Positions 7,863 through 16,540 of a DNA stretch of 59,835 nucleotides are shown piece by piece. Source of the stretch: an uncultured Bacteroidales bacterium (GTDB lineage: Bacteria; Bacteroidota; Bacteroidia; Bacteroidales; P3); contig CAMJJD010000007.1 in the NCBI GenBank assembly GCA_946406015.1, positions 1 through 59,835 of the forward strand, written 5' to 3'. The translations under genes and the position numbers were made by a program. How positions within the stretch are numbered: position 1 is the first letter of the stretch; every line of letters begins with the position of its first letter. The notes below the pieces were generated by a model. It was not told where the DNA came from. It saw only the letters and a program-made list of their open reading frames with translations, and ran no database searches.

Positions 7863-9350
7863 ATGGCATCGTTGAAAAAACTACTCTCCGACTCGGTCGT
7901 CTACGGCCTGAGCAGCATTGTGGGCAGATTCTTGAACTACCTGCTGGTACCCGTATACACCTATCACATCAGCGCCGCCTCGGGCGGCTACGGTGTGGTG
8001 ACCAACGTCTACGCCTACACGGCACTGCTTGCGGTGATCCTCACTTTCGGCATGGAGACTACCTTCTTCTACTACGCCAACCGCGAAGGTGTTGACCGCC
8101 GCAAGGTGTTCTGCACGGCGCTGAGCGCCGTGGGCTCGGTGGCGGCAGTCTTTCTGTTGCTGGTGATGCTCTTTATCGGCCCTGTCAGCGCCTTCATGGG
8201 TTATAGCGACCATCCCGAATACATCCGGGCTATGGCTATCGTTGTGGCTATCGACGCTTTCCAGGCCTTACTCTTCGCCCGTCTGCGTCGCGACGGCCGT
8301 CCGTGGAAGTTTTTCGCCCTGAAGATGGCATTCATCATCCTCAGCATGGGGCTCAACCTCTTCATCTTCCTTGTAGCGCCACACTGGAGTCACCTGTCGT
8401 GGATGTCGTGGTACGACGAAGCCGACAATGTGAAGTACATCTTCTATATCAACCTCTTCTGTACCGCCATCGTCACCCTTGGCTTTTTCAAGGAACTCAA
8501 GGACTTCAGGCTTTCGGATTTCAGTGTGCCGCTCCTGAAGCAGATGCTTAAATACACATGGCCGTTGCTTTTGCTCGGCATCGTGGGCAACTTCAACCAG
8601 ACAGCCGACAAGATACTGCTGCCGTGGCTGCTGCCTGGCGAAGAAGGGCGCGTACAACTCGGCATTTACGGTGCCTGCGTGAAGATTGCCATGCTGATGG
8701 CCCTCATCACCCAAGCATTCCGCTATGCCTACGAGCCGTTTGTCTTCGGCGGACAGCGAGACAAGCATAGCAAGGAGACGCAGGCCCAGGCTACCAAGTA
8801 CTTCATCATGTTCACGCTGCTGGCATTCCTGGCGGTGATGTGTTACATCGACGTGATACAGTATTTCATCGGTGGCGACTATCGTGAGGCCCTGCCGGCG
8901 GTACCCATCGTGATGATGGCCGAGATACTGATGGGCATCTACTTCAACCTGAGCTTCTGGTACAAGCTGACCGGCAAGACGTGGTGGGGCGCCGTGATGA
9001 GCACCATCGGATGTGTAGTCCTGGTGGCCATCAACATCATCTTCGTGCCGAAGGTGGGCTATATGGCCTGTGCCTGGGGCGGCCTGGCGGGCTACGGCGT
9101 CTGTGTGCTGCTGAGCTATTTCATCGGGCAGAAGAACTACCGTGTGCCGTATCCGGTGGGCGTCATCGTGGGCTACTTCGTGCTGGCTCTGGCCCTTTTC
9201 TACGTTACCACCCTCACCGCCCGTCTTCCGCACCTCTGGCTGCGTCTGGTGCTGAATACGCTGCTGCTGGGGGTCTATGTGGCCGTCGTTGCCTGGAACG
9301 AACGGGCTTTGCTGCAGCCATTGCTCAAGAAATTAAGAATCAAAAAATAA
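7863..9350 (+). CDS. Oligosaccharide flippase (Wzx/MurJ-like, MOP superfamily)
   Basis: A 495-residue polytopic inner-membrane protein with about 12-14 hydrophobic helices. The N-terminus, a LLSDSVVYGLSSIVGRF segment followed by LLVPVYT, is typical of polysaccharide biosynthesis flippases that move lipid-linked sugar precursors to the periplasmic face. It is the first gene of a cluster in which all stops and starts overlap (TAATG, TAATG, ATGA), so the four genes are probably one transcript. The carried substrate cannot be read from the sequence. Confidence 0.85.
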   Translation: MASLKKLLSDSVVYGLSSIVGRFLNYLLVPVYTYHISAASGGYGVVTNVYAYTALLAVILTFGMETTFFYYANREGVDRRKVFCTALSAVGSVAAVFLLLVMLFIGPVSAFMGYSDHPEYIRAMAIVVAIDAFQALLFARLRRDGRPWKFFALKMAFIILSMGLNLFIFLVAPHWSHLSWMSWYDEADNVKYIFYINLFCTAIVTLGFFKELKDFRLSDFSVPLLKQMLKYTWPLLLLGIVGNFNQTADKILLPWLLPGEEGRVQLGIYGACVKIAMLMALITQAFRYAYEPFVFGGQRDKHSKETQAQATKYFIMFTLLAFLAVMCYIDVIQYFIGGDYREALPAVPIVMMAEILMGIYFNLSFWYKLTGKTWWGAVMSTIGCVVLVAINIIFVPKVGYMACAWGGLAGYGVCVLLSYFIGQKNYRVPYPVGVIVGYFVLALALFYVTTLTARLPHLWLRLVLNTLLLGVYVAVVAWNERALLQPLLKKLRIKK

Positions 9351-9556
9351 TGAAACGTCGTTTGCCTTATCTCCTGGCCGGCTGTATTGCCGTTTGTGTG
9401 AGTCTCACGGGATGTCACAAGGTGTGCACATGCATCGACTACGGCCAACGGGTGCAAGAATTTACGGTCGAGGAGGTCGACCAACACGCCCATGGGAACT
9501 GCTCCGAAATGACGGACTTCCCGGTGGCTAACCGTTATTCATATTGTCATTGGTAA
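9350..9556 (+). CDS. Small Cys-motif lipoprotein (family member 1)
   Basis: A 68-residue protein starting one base inside the flippase stop (TAATG). A signal peptide ends with lipobox SLTGC, followed at once by HKVCTC, then a further cysteine in CSEMTD and a final one near the C-terminus. The pattern lipobox Cys, Lys, C-x-C, CS-x-[MI]-T, Cys recurs in two other small lipoproteins in this window (13753-13995 and 13492-13749), so the three look paralogous. The function is unknown. Its stop overlaps the start of the radical SAM gene. Confidence 0.7.
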   Translation: MKRRLPYLLAGCIAVCVSLTGCHKVCTCIDYGQRVQEFTVEEVDQHAHGNCSEMTDFPVANRYSYCHW

Positions 9557-10449
9557 TGGGTTCTTGTCTCCTCTGTCCGCGCAAGTGTGGTGTCGACCGC
9601 TCTGTGGCTACCGGTTTCTGTGGCGCCGCTTCCAAGATGGAAGTGGCTTCGGTATGCGTGCATCGCGGCGAGGAGCCTCCGCTCAATCCCATCGTCAATG
9701 TTTTCTTTGCCCATTGCAACCTGCAATGTATCTACTGCCAGAACTGGCAGATCAGCAAGGTGGAAGGCGGAAAGTGGAAGGAGGAGAGTGTGGAGAGTCT
9801 GGCCGAGCGCATCTGTGCTCTGTTGCCTAAGGAGGACGGGATGCTGGGGCTGGTCACGGCGGCGCATTATGCCGACCGTATCCCAGAGTTGCTGGATGCT
9901 GTCCATCGCCGGGGATTCGCCCCCACGGTGGTGTACAACAGCGGTGGCTACGAGAGCGTGGAAACCCTGCGGAAACTGGAGGGACTGGTGGATGTCTACC
10001 TGCCCGACTTCAAATATATGGATGCTGCATTGGCACAGGCCTACAGCCATGCTGCCGACTACCCTGAAGCGGCGCAAGCCGCCATCCGCGAGATGCGGCG
10101 TCAGGTGGGTGGCGGTTTGAAGGTGGACGACAACGGCCGGGCTTACCGGGGCCTCATTGTGCGCCATCTGGTGTTGCCCGGGGCGGTCGACAACTCGCTG
10201 CGCTGCCTGGAGTGGCTGGCGGACGAATTCCCTTTGGGACTGCACCTGTCGCTGATGGCACAATATTATCCGCCGCGGCCAGGATTGCCGGCGCCGCTGG
10301 ACAGGACGCTGACGGCCGAAGAGTATGCCTCGGTGACGACACGGGCCGAGGCGCTGGGGCTGACCAACGGGTGGACGCAGGAGCTGGAGGCCAGTGATAA
10401 CTACCGTCCCGATTTTGAAAGTCAAACCCCGTTCAACGCAAGAGTATGA
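9556..10449 (+). CDS. Radical SAM protein, PflX-like (pyruvate formate-lyase activase homologue)
   Basis: A 297-residue radical SAM protein. The cluster motif is C54-x3-C58-x2-C61 (HCNLQCIYCQNW). Before it lies a second cysteine set, C4, C7, C11 and C22, in the CxLCPRxCGVDR...GFCG arrangement typical of the PflX group. These resemble activases of glycyl radical enzymes but usually lack a proven substrate. No glycyl radical enzyme is nearby. The ATG at 9556 overlaps the lipoprotein stop, and its own stop overlaps the next start (ATGA), so it is part of a coupled cluster. Confidence 0.82.
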   Translation: MGSCLLCPRKCGVDRSVATGFCGAASKMEVASVCVHRGEEPPLNPIVNVFFAHCNLQCIYCQNWQISKVEGGKWKEESVESLAERICALLPKEDGMLGLVTAAHYADRIPELLDAVHRRGFAPTVVYNSGGYESVETLRKLEGLVDVYLPDFKYMDAALAQAYSHAADYPEAAQAAIREMRRQVGGGLKVDDNGRAYRGLIVRHLVLPGAVDNSLRCLEWLADEFPLGLHLSLMAQYYPPRPGLPAPLDRTLTAEEYASVTTRAEALGLTNGWTQELEASDNYRPDFESQTPFNARV

Positions 10450-11024
10450 AGTACAAACTGGAAATAGAAGAAGAGGAATATGCTTATGAAGGGTGGGCGT
10501 TTCTGCACTTCCACACCCTCCTTCCAGGCTATGCTTTGGCCAACGCCCTGAACAGGCTCTACGACTATAGCCTGGAGCGCTTGGACGACATGCCGTTGGA
10601 GGATGGTAGCTGGCCGCTGTACCGCTTTGAGGATACGGTGGGCAAGATGCTGTACTTCTTGGTGGAGCGACCTGCCGAGGCGGTGGAAGCCCCGTGGGAT
10701 GCCGGCGACAAGGTGTTCATGCTGAAAGGGGAGAATGCCGCGGAGGAGGCCCGCCGCATCGTGGCGGATTTCACCGAGTCGAAGCCCGTCGACGAGGGTG
10801 ACCTGCTGGCGTGTGAGCATGCTGAACTGTTGGAAGACCTGCTAGCCGGATTCACTGTGGTGAATCTGCTTGATTTCGAAGCTGCTCCCACGTCGCGCAA
10901 GGCGGAGAAGGAACGATTGCAGGTGCAGCAGCATTGCGACAGGATGCTGGCATACGTGGAGCAGAAGCACTTGGACCTCAGCCAGGAAGAGCGATGGCGC
11001 CTTGAACTGATGAAGGGCGTGTGA
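10446..11024 (+). CDS. Hypothetical protein
   Basis: A 192-residue soluble, acidic protein with no signal peptide or membrane segment. It starts in the ATGA overlap with the radical SAM gene. The N-terminus is Glu-rich (KLEIEEEEY), the middle has FEDTVGKMLYFLVERP, and the C-terminal third is charged and probably helical. I do not recognise a family. Its position last in a coupled cluster is the only hint to its role. Confidence 0.7.
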   Translation: MKYKLEIEEEEYAYEGWAFLHFHTLLPGYALANALNRLYDYSLERLDDMPLEDGSWPLYRFEDTVGKMLYFLVERPAEAVEAPWDAGDKVFMLKGENAAEEARRIVADFTESKPVDEGDLLACEHAELLEDLLAGFTVVNLLDFEAAPTSRKAEKERLQVQQHCDRMLAYVEQKHLDLSQEERWRLELMKGV

Positions 11025-11034
11025 CATTTTTTTT

Positions 11035-11065
11035 CTTGCAGGATGAAAATTTTTTTGTATATTTG
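11035..11065 (+). promoter_or_regulatory. Promoter of pepD
   Basis: CTTG at 11035-11038, 19 nt, then TATATTTG at 11058-11065, matching the Bacteroidota consensus apart from the weak first box. It lies 46 nt before the pepD ATG. Confidence 0.7.
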
Positions 11066-11111
11066 CACCCATCTATCCGAGAGACAATAATAAACATAAA
11101 CACATATTATT

Positions 11112-12569
11112 ATGACCATTAAAGACCTTGAACCCAAAGAGCTGTGGAGTAACTTCTACTCCCTCACCCGTCAACCGCGCCCCTCGAAACACGAGGAGAA
11201 AGTGCGTCAATTCCTTGTCGACTGGGCTAAAAAGAACAAGATAGCCTGCCGTGTGGACGGTGTGGGCAATGTCATTCTCAGCAAGCCCGCCACCAAAGGA
11301 ATGGAGAACCGCGTTCCCGTGGTGCTGCAGGCCCATATGGACATGGTGCCTCAGGCCCGTGCCGGCAAGAAGCACGACTTCCTGAAAGACCCCATCGAGA
11401 CCAAGATTGTGGGTGATTGGGTGTATGCCTGCGATACCACGCTGGGTGCCGACGACGGCATGGGTGTGGCAGCCATTATGGCTGTGTTCGCTTCCAAGAC
11501 GGTGAAGCACGGACCTCTGGAGGCCCTTATCACCACCGACGAGGAAACCGGCATGACCGGAGCCTTCGGCCTGAAAAAAGGCGAACTGAAAGGTCAGTAC
11601 CTGCTGAACCTCGACAGCGAGACCGAGGGCGAGCTCTACGTGGGTTGCGCCGGCGGTATCGACGCTGCGCTCTCTATTCCCTACACCACCGAGAAAGCCC
11701 CCAAGGGCATGGTGGCCTACCGCCTCACCATCGGTGGCCTCAAGGGTGGCCATAGCGGCATGGAGATTAACACAGGCCGTGCCAACGCCAACAAGCTGCT
11801 GTTCCGTCACCTTCGCTGGGTGGCCGAGTGCGGCATCCGTCTCATCAGCCTCGAGGGTGGCAATATGCGCAACGCCATCCCGCGCGATGCCGAAGCTGTC
11901 GTGGCCATGCCCAAGGAGCACGAGGCGTGCATCCTGAAGGAATGGGACAAGGTGGCTGCATGGGTGAAGAAAGAACTTGGCAACGTCGAGCCCGACTTCT
12001 GCATGAAGTATGAGAAGGTGCGCATGAACCCCACCGTCATTTCGGAAAAGGGTACCCAGACTATCATCAACCTGATGATGGTGGCTCCCAACGGTGTCAT
12101 CCGCATGAGCAAGGATATGGAAGGTTTGGTGGAGACTTCGCTCAACCTGGCCATTGCCAAAACGACGGCAAGCAAGAAGTTCGTCCTCTATGCCCTGCTG
12201 CGTTCGAGCGTCGACAGCGCCAAGGAAGCTCTGGCCGAGCGCCTCGTCTGCCTGGCCGAGATGGCCGGCGGCAAGTGCCAGCTGAGCGGTGCCTATCCCG
12301 GATGGAAGCCCAATATGGAGAGTGGCCTGCTGAAGACCATGAAACAGACCTACAAGAAGCTCTACAAGAAGGAGCCCGCCATCATGGCCATCCATGCCGG
12401 TCTGGAATGCGGCCTGCTGGGCGGCAAATATCCCGACATGGAGATGATCTCCTTCGGCCCCACGCTGCAGAGCCCTCACAGCCCCGACGAGCGCTGCTAC
12501 ATCCCCAGCGCCAAGAAGTTCTACGACTACCTCCTCGCTGTGCTTGAGGCTATGCCTGCCAAGAAGTAA
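11112..12569 (+). CDS. pepD: Aminoacyl-histidine dipeptidase (Xaa-His dipeptidase, M20C)
   Basis: A 485-residue cytosolic zinc dipeptidase. Metal-binding and catalytic motifs of M20 are clear: LQAHMDMVPQ (about residues 75-84), TTLGADDGMGVA (about 111-122) and TTDEETGMTGAFG (about 145-157), with a late SPHSPDER segment carrying the last metal ligand. It cleaves dipeptides, including those with C-terminal histidine. It has its own promoter and a terminator hairpin after it (12589-12621), so it is a single-gene unit. Confidence 0.93.
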   Translation: MTIKDLEPKELWSNFYSLTRQPRPSKHEEKVRQFLVDWAKKNKIACRVDGVGNVILSKPATKGMENRVPVVLQAHMDMVPQARAGKKHDFLKDPIETKIVGDWVYACDTTLGADDGMGVAAIMAVFASKTVKHGPLEALITTDEETGMTGAFGLKKGELKGQYLLNLDSETEGELYVGCAGGIDAALSIPYTTEKAPKGMVAYRLTIGGLKGGHSGMEINTGRANANKLLFRHLRWVAECGIRLISLEGGNMRNAIPRDAEAVVAMPKEHEACILKEWDKVAAWVKKELGNVEPDFCMKYEKVRMNPTVISEKGTQTIINLMMVAPNGVIRMSKDMEGLVETSLNLAIAKTTASKKFVLYALLRSSVDSAKEALAERLVCLAEMAGGKCQLSGAYPGWKPNMESGLLKTMKQTYKKLYKKEPAIMAIHAGLECGLLGGKYPDMEMISFGPTLQSPHSPDERCYIPSAKKFYDYLLAVLEAMPAKK

Positions 12570-12588
12570 AGGTGAGAGAGTATATGAC

Positions 12589-12621
12589 GAGGAGGCGGTG
12601 CCCGCAGGGCGCCGCCTCCTC
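12589..12621. terminator. Hairpin between convergent pepD and the MauE gene
   Basis: The outer stem GAGGAGGCGG (12589-12598) pairs with CCGCCTCCTC (12612-12621), and inside it GCCC pairs with GGGC around GCA. It is placed between two convergent genes and probably stops transcription from both sides, although the T tracts are weak. Confidence 0.75.
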
Positions 12622-12626
12622 TGTCT

Positions 12627-13508
12627 TTATTGCAGGAACCGGCTCACCTGCCGCTCGCTGATGTTGCGGTAGTGGTAGGTGACAACCGGAACTCCGTTGT
12701 CGAGCAACAGGACGAACGGCCGCTGGCCGTAGGTGATGCGGAGGAAGAGACCGTCGGGCAGGTCGGCAGGTTCGTAGTAGTGGATGCGCGAGGTGTCGAG
12801 GTGGTTGCGACGGGCTATGGACCCCAGTTTCTCACGAGTCATGCGGCAGTAGGGGCAGCCACGCGTGACGAAGGCCACCAGCTGATGTCCCTCGGCAAGT
12901 CCCTCGCCGGCCAGGATGCCGTCGGGACCGATGCTCTCCTCCAGCAGCTGTCGGTCGTAGCGGCTCTCCTCGGGGCCGAACATCCAGTTGTCGGGCACCG
13001 AGATGCAGAACACCGCCGCCACTATTGCCACCACGAAGAGGGCAGAGAAGATGACTCTGGTCTTTCTGGCCTTGCCAGTCAGGCTAGCATGGCCAGTCAT
13101 TCTGGAAAGCTTGGAATAGCCTAGCGCCATCGCAATCAGGACAGCATTCTTCAGCAGCGACTGGGCGGGGTTGAGGTCGGCCAGACGGCCCATGCACTGG
13201 CACGAATCGGTGCGTCCGATGAGGGCGGCATAGCCAAGGAAAAGCGAGAAGAGAATCAACACGGCGAAGGTGGTCAGGTTGACCCAGTGTCGCCACCAAC
13301 CCAAGGCGATAAAAAGCGCCAGCAGCAATTCGGCTGCGATGCAAAAACGTGCCGCCAGAAAGCTGACATTCAGTGAGAGCAGGCTATAGGAATAGATATA
13401 CAACTCAAAATCGTCGATGGCCAGCAGTTTGGCCACCGCCGAGAGGAGGAAGAGCGCCGCGAGGAGCACTCTCAGCAACAGGGCACAAGCCTTAGTGCCG
13501 TTGCTCAT
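12627..13508 (-). CDS. MauE/DoxX-like membrane protein with thioredoxin-like C-terminus
   Basis: A 293-residue protein. The first part (about 10-145) has four hydrophobic helices in the MauE/DoxX-like arrangement with a SCQCMG cysteine pair in a loop. A further helix (about 155-175) leads into a periplasmic thioredoxin-like domain with CPYC (near 220). Such fusions move reducing or oxidising equivalents across the inner membrane, by analogy with MauE and VKOR-type systems; the direction is not known here. Its start overlaps the end of the small lipoprotein upstream by 17 bp. Those upstream genes encode Cys-rich lipoproteins, which may be its clients (inference). Confidence 0.75.
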   Translation of the reverse strand: MSNGTKACALLLRVLLAALFLLSAVAKLLAIDDFELYIYSYSLLSLNVSFLAARFCIAAELLLALFIALGWWRHWVNLTTFAVLILFSLFLGYAALIGRTDSCQCMGRLADLNPAQSLLKNAVLIAMALGYSKLSRMTGHASLTGKARKTRVIFSALFVVAIVAAVFCISVPDNWMFGPEESRYDRQLLEESIGPDGILAGEGLAEGHQLVAFVTRGCPYCRMTREKLGSIARRNHLDTSRIHYYEPADLPDGLFLRITYGQRPFVLLLDNGVPVVTYHYRNISERQVSRFLQ

Positions 13509-13749
13509 GGCAGCTCACCTTGTGCACTTCGGTACGGTGCAGCGAGTGTGTGCCGTCGTCGGTGACATATTTCTCCTCGATGGCCATTTCGGTGATGTCA
13601 CTGCATTTCATGCCGTTGTCAACGACCATCACGGGGTTGTGGATTACTTCCACATCTTCGACGATGCACTCGCAATTGCGTTGTTTACCACAACCGACAG
13701 CCAGCAGGGCCAGCAAGGCCAATGTAGGCAGTATGAGACTCTTCTTCAT
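13492..13749 (-). CDS. Small Cys-motif lipoprotein (family member 3)
   Basis: An 85-residue protein. A signal peptide ends in LLAVGC, followed by GKQRNCEC, a later CSDITEM and a final Cys near the C-terminus. The spacing C-x5-C-x-C after the lipobox equals that of the neighbouring gene at 13753-13995. The two genes are separated by only 3 bp and are probably a tandem duplication that has diverged. It overlaps the MauE/thioredoxin gene at its 3' end. Function unknown. Confidence 0.7.
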   Translation of the reverse strand: MKKSLILPTLALLALLAVGCGKQRNCECIVEDVEVIHNPVMVVDNGMKCSDITEMAIEEKYVTDDGTHSLHRTEVHKVSCHEQRH

Positions 13750-13752
13750 GGC

Positions 13753-13995
13753 TTATTTGTTGTAAATACTGTCAATCTCAAATTCATAGTCCATGCACAG
13801 CAGCGAGTCGACAAGCAGGGTGTCGAGGTCGGTGGGGTGATTGAAGGTGCGCAGCTGTTCACACTCGCCGTTTTCAATCTTGATGATGCGCACAGTCGAT
13901 TGGCCAATCACGGAGCAGCGGCAGGTCTTCTGCTTCGAGCAACCCACAGCCAACAGGGCCAGCGCCGCTATACAAAGGAATGCTTTCTTTTTCAT
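13753..13995 (-). CDS. Small Cys-motif lipoprotein (family member 2)
   Basis: An 80-residue protein with signal peptide and lipobox LLAVGC, then SKQKTCRC, a third cysteine (ECEQLRTF) and a fourth (LLCMDYEF). It is similar in plan to members at 9350-9556 and 13492-13749. It begins 10 bp after the ftsK stop on the same strand, so it is likely read through from ftsK. Function unknown. Confidence 0.7.
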   Translation of the reverse strand: MKKKAFLCIAALALLAVGCSKQKTCRCSVIGQSTVRIIKIENGECEQLRTFNHPTDLDTLLVDSLLCMDYEFEIDSIYNK

Positions 13996-14005
13996 ATTGT
14001 GTATG

Positions 14006-16510
14006 CTATAATGATTTCAGTAATTCTTCCAACGACACCTCGTCGTGAATCAGCACGTCGCGGGGCTTCGAACCGTTGCTGGGTCCCACTATGCCTGCTG
14101 CCTCCAACTGGTCGATGATGCGTCCTGCGCGGTTGTAGCCCAGTTGCAGCTTGCGTTGCAGCAGCGAGGTGCTGCCGAACTGCGAGGCCACCACCAGACG
14201 CGCCGCATCGTTGAAGAACTCGTCCTTGCTCTTGGCGTCGAAGTCCTTGTTGGGTTCCTCGTTCTCGTCCAGATACTCTGGCAGGGTGAAGAGGTCTTCG
14301 TCGGAGAATCCCCGCTGGTCGCCGATGTATTTCACCAGCCGCTCAATCTCCGGTGTGTCGATAAGGGCACACTGCATTCGTATCATGTCCTTGCCCGCCA
14401 GCGAGATGAGCATGTCACCACGGCCTATCAGCTGCTGGGCGCCACCGGTGTCGAGGATGGTCTTGCTGTCGATGCCGCTCGTGACGCGGAATGCCACGCG
14501 GGCAGGGAAGTTGGCTTTGATGGTACCCGTGATGATGTTTGTCGTGGGTCGCTGAGTGGCGATGATGAGGTGGATGCCCACGGCACGCGCCAGCTGGGCC
14601 AGACGGGCAATAGGTAGCTCCACTTCCTTGCCGGCGGTCATGATGAGGTCGCCGAACTCGTCGATGACCACCACGATGTAGGGCAGGTAGCGGTGCCCGT
14701 TGGCGGGGTTGAGCATCCGCTTGCAGAATTTCTCGTTGTATTCCGTTATCTTCCTCACTTTGGCCTTCTTCAGCAGGTCGTAGCGCGTGTCCATCTCCAG
14801 ACACAGCGAGTTCAAAGTGCGCACCACCTTCTTGACGTCAGTGATGACGGCCTCTTCCTCGTCGGGCATCTTGGCCAGATAATGGCGCTCGATGGCCGAA
14901 TAGAGTGAGAACTCCACCTTCTTCGGGTCCACCAGCACCAGCTTCAACTCGCAAGGGTGCTTGGTGTAAAGCAGTGAGGCCAACACGGCGTTGAGACCTA
15001 CCGACTTACCGGTACCTGTGGCACCGGCCATCAGCAGGTGGGGCATCTTGGCTAAGTCGGTGACGAAGCAGTCGTTCGAGATGGTCTTGCCAAAGGCCAC
15101 TGGAAGTTCCATCTTCTGGCTCGCGGCCTTGAAGGCGTCGCTCTCCAACATGGTCTTCATGGCCACAATCTGCGGCTTGGCGTTGGGTACCTCGATTCCC
15201 ACATTGCTCTCGCCCGGGATGGGAGCGATGATTCGGATGCCGAGTGCGGCCAGCGAGAGGGCGATGTCGTCCTCCAGATTCTTGATTTTGCTGATGCGCA
15301 CGCCGGGAGCCGGCTTTATCTTGTAGAGCGTCACCGTGGGGCCAGGGTTGGCCGATATCTCGGTAATCTCGATGCCGTAGTCGCGCAGTGTCTGCACGAT
15401 ACGGTCTTTGTTGGCTATCAATTCGTCTTTCGTTACCTTCACGTTGGCCACCTCCCAGTCCTCCAACATGTCGGTGGTCGGCATGACAAAGTCTTTGAGG
15501 GTCAGCAGCGGGTCGTAAGGTTCGTCGATGCCGTAGTGGCGGCGGTAGTCGTCGTCCTCCAATTCTTCCTCCTCCAGCGGGGGCTCTTCGGCCTCGGGTT
15601 CTTCCGGTATTTCCGGCAGGGCGGGCTCTTCCGAGTCGCCGTTGATGGTGAAGGTGGGCTCCTGCGAGCCTTGCGCTTTGGCATTGATACGGGCAAACTC
15701 GTCGTCGATGCTGAAGGCGGGCTCGTTGTCGGAGGTCTGCTCCTCTTTCTGTACGGGTTGTTGGAAGAGTTTTATGGCCTCTTCGTCGAAGTCGCTTTCT
15801 GTGACTGTCGGTTCGGCGTTGGTTTTGGCAGTTGCGACAGCGACTTCCGTCTTCCGGTTTTCGGAATCCGCATTCTCGGCTGTGTGGTCGGTGGCCACTT
15901 CGGCCAGTTCATGCTCGATGCCTTTGGCCACCCGTTTCAGGTCAACTTTGGGTATCTTCACCTCGGGCAGCTCCATCTTGTGTACCAGCACCAGGAAGAC
16001 GACCGCCACGAAGACCAGTATCACCAGCGTCCACCAGCTGAGCATATGGTGCAACGGCTCGGCCAGCTGCACGCCGATACCAGCATAGCTCTCGAAGCCT
16101 CCGTTCTTCACCCATGCGCCGCCGATGTAACCCAGCGTCAGCGACAGCCAGGCCATCCAGAACATGGTGCTGCCGAAGGTCTTCCACCACGGCATCACCA
16201 CCACGTCCCACAGCCGCATGCCGTAGACGAAGAACAGCAGCGCGAAGCCCAGGCTTCCGATGCCGAAGAGGTTCACCGCGAAGAACTCGGCCACCCCGCG
16301 TCCCGCCGCACCAAGCCATCCGGTGCCGCCGGTCGAGTAGTATCCCAGCATCGCAATCACAAGGAATATGGAGAAAAGTACATACAGCGCTCCGCGGATA
16401 TGGGCGAAGCGTTTGCTGCGCAGGAAAGCCACAAAGCCGCCGCCCTTCTTGCGGACGGCGGTTTTGCCTTTCTTTCCTTTGGAAGTGGATACCTTTTTTT
16501 TGCCTGCCAC
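14006..16510 (-). CDS. ftsK: DNA translocase FtsK/SpoIIIE
   Basis: An 834-residue septal DNA pump. A Lys-rich start is followed by about four membrane helices (to about 180) and an acidic, low-complexity linker (about 190-345). The motor domain follows, with Walker A GATGTGKS near residue 495, Walker B VVVIDEFGDL near 620 and IIATQRPT. The C-terminal gamma winged helix (about 755-834, LLQRKLQLGYNRAGRIIDQL) recognises polar DNA signals. It moves chromosome ends through the closing septum and activates XerCD at dif. It lies 30 bp downstream of a secreted-protein gene and upstream of the small lipoproteins. Confidence 0.95.
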   Translation of the reverse strand: MAGKKKVSTSKGKKGKTAVRKKGGGFVAFLRSKRFAHIRGALYVLFSIFLVIAMLGYYSTGGTGWLGAAGRGVAEFFAVNLFGIGSLGFALLFFVYGMRLWDVVVMPWWKTFGSTMFWMAWLSLTLGYIGGAWVKNGGFESYAGIGVQLAEPLHHMLSWWTLVILVFVAVVFLVLVHKMELPEVKIPKVDLKRVAKGIEHELAEVATDHTAENADSENRKTEVAVATAKTNAEPTVTESDFDEEAIKLFQQPVQKEEQTSDNEPAFSIDDEFARINAKAQGSQEPTFTINGDSEEPALPEIPEEPEAEEPPLEEEELEDDDYRRHYGIDEPYDPLLTLKDFVMPTTDMLEDWEVANVKVTKDELIANKDRIVQTLRDYGIEITEISANPGPTVTLYKIKPAPGVRISKIKNLEDDIALSLAALGIRIIAPIPGESNVGIEVPNAKPQIVAMKTMLESDAFKAASQKMELPVAFGKTISNDCFVTDLAKMPHLLMAGATGTGKSVGLNAVLASLLYTKHPCELKLVLVDPKKVEFSLYSAIERHYLAKMPDEEEAVITDVKKVVRTLNSLCLEMDTRYDLLKKAKVRKITEYNEKFCKRMLNPANGHRYLPYIVVVIDEFGDLIMTAGKEVELPIARLAQLARAVGIHLIIATQRPTTNIITGTIKANFPARVAFRVTSGIDSKTILDTGGAQQLIGRGDMLISLAGKDMIRMQCALIDTPEIERLVKYIGDQRGFSDEDLFTLPEYLDENEEPNKDFDAKSKDEFFNDAARLVVASQFGSTSLLQRKLQLGYNRAGRIIDQLEAAGIVGPSNGSKPRDVLIHDEVSLEELLKSL

Positions 16511-16540
16511 TTATGTCTAATGCTTAATGTCTTAAACTAA

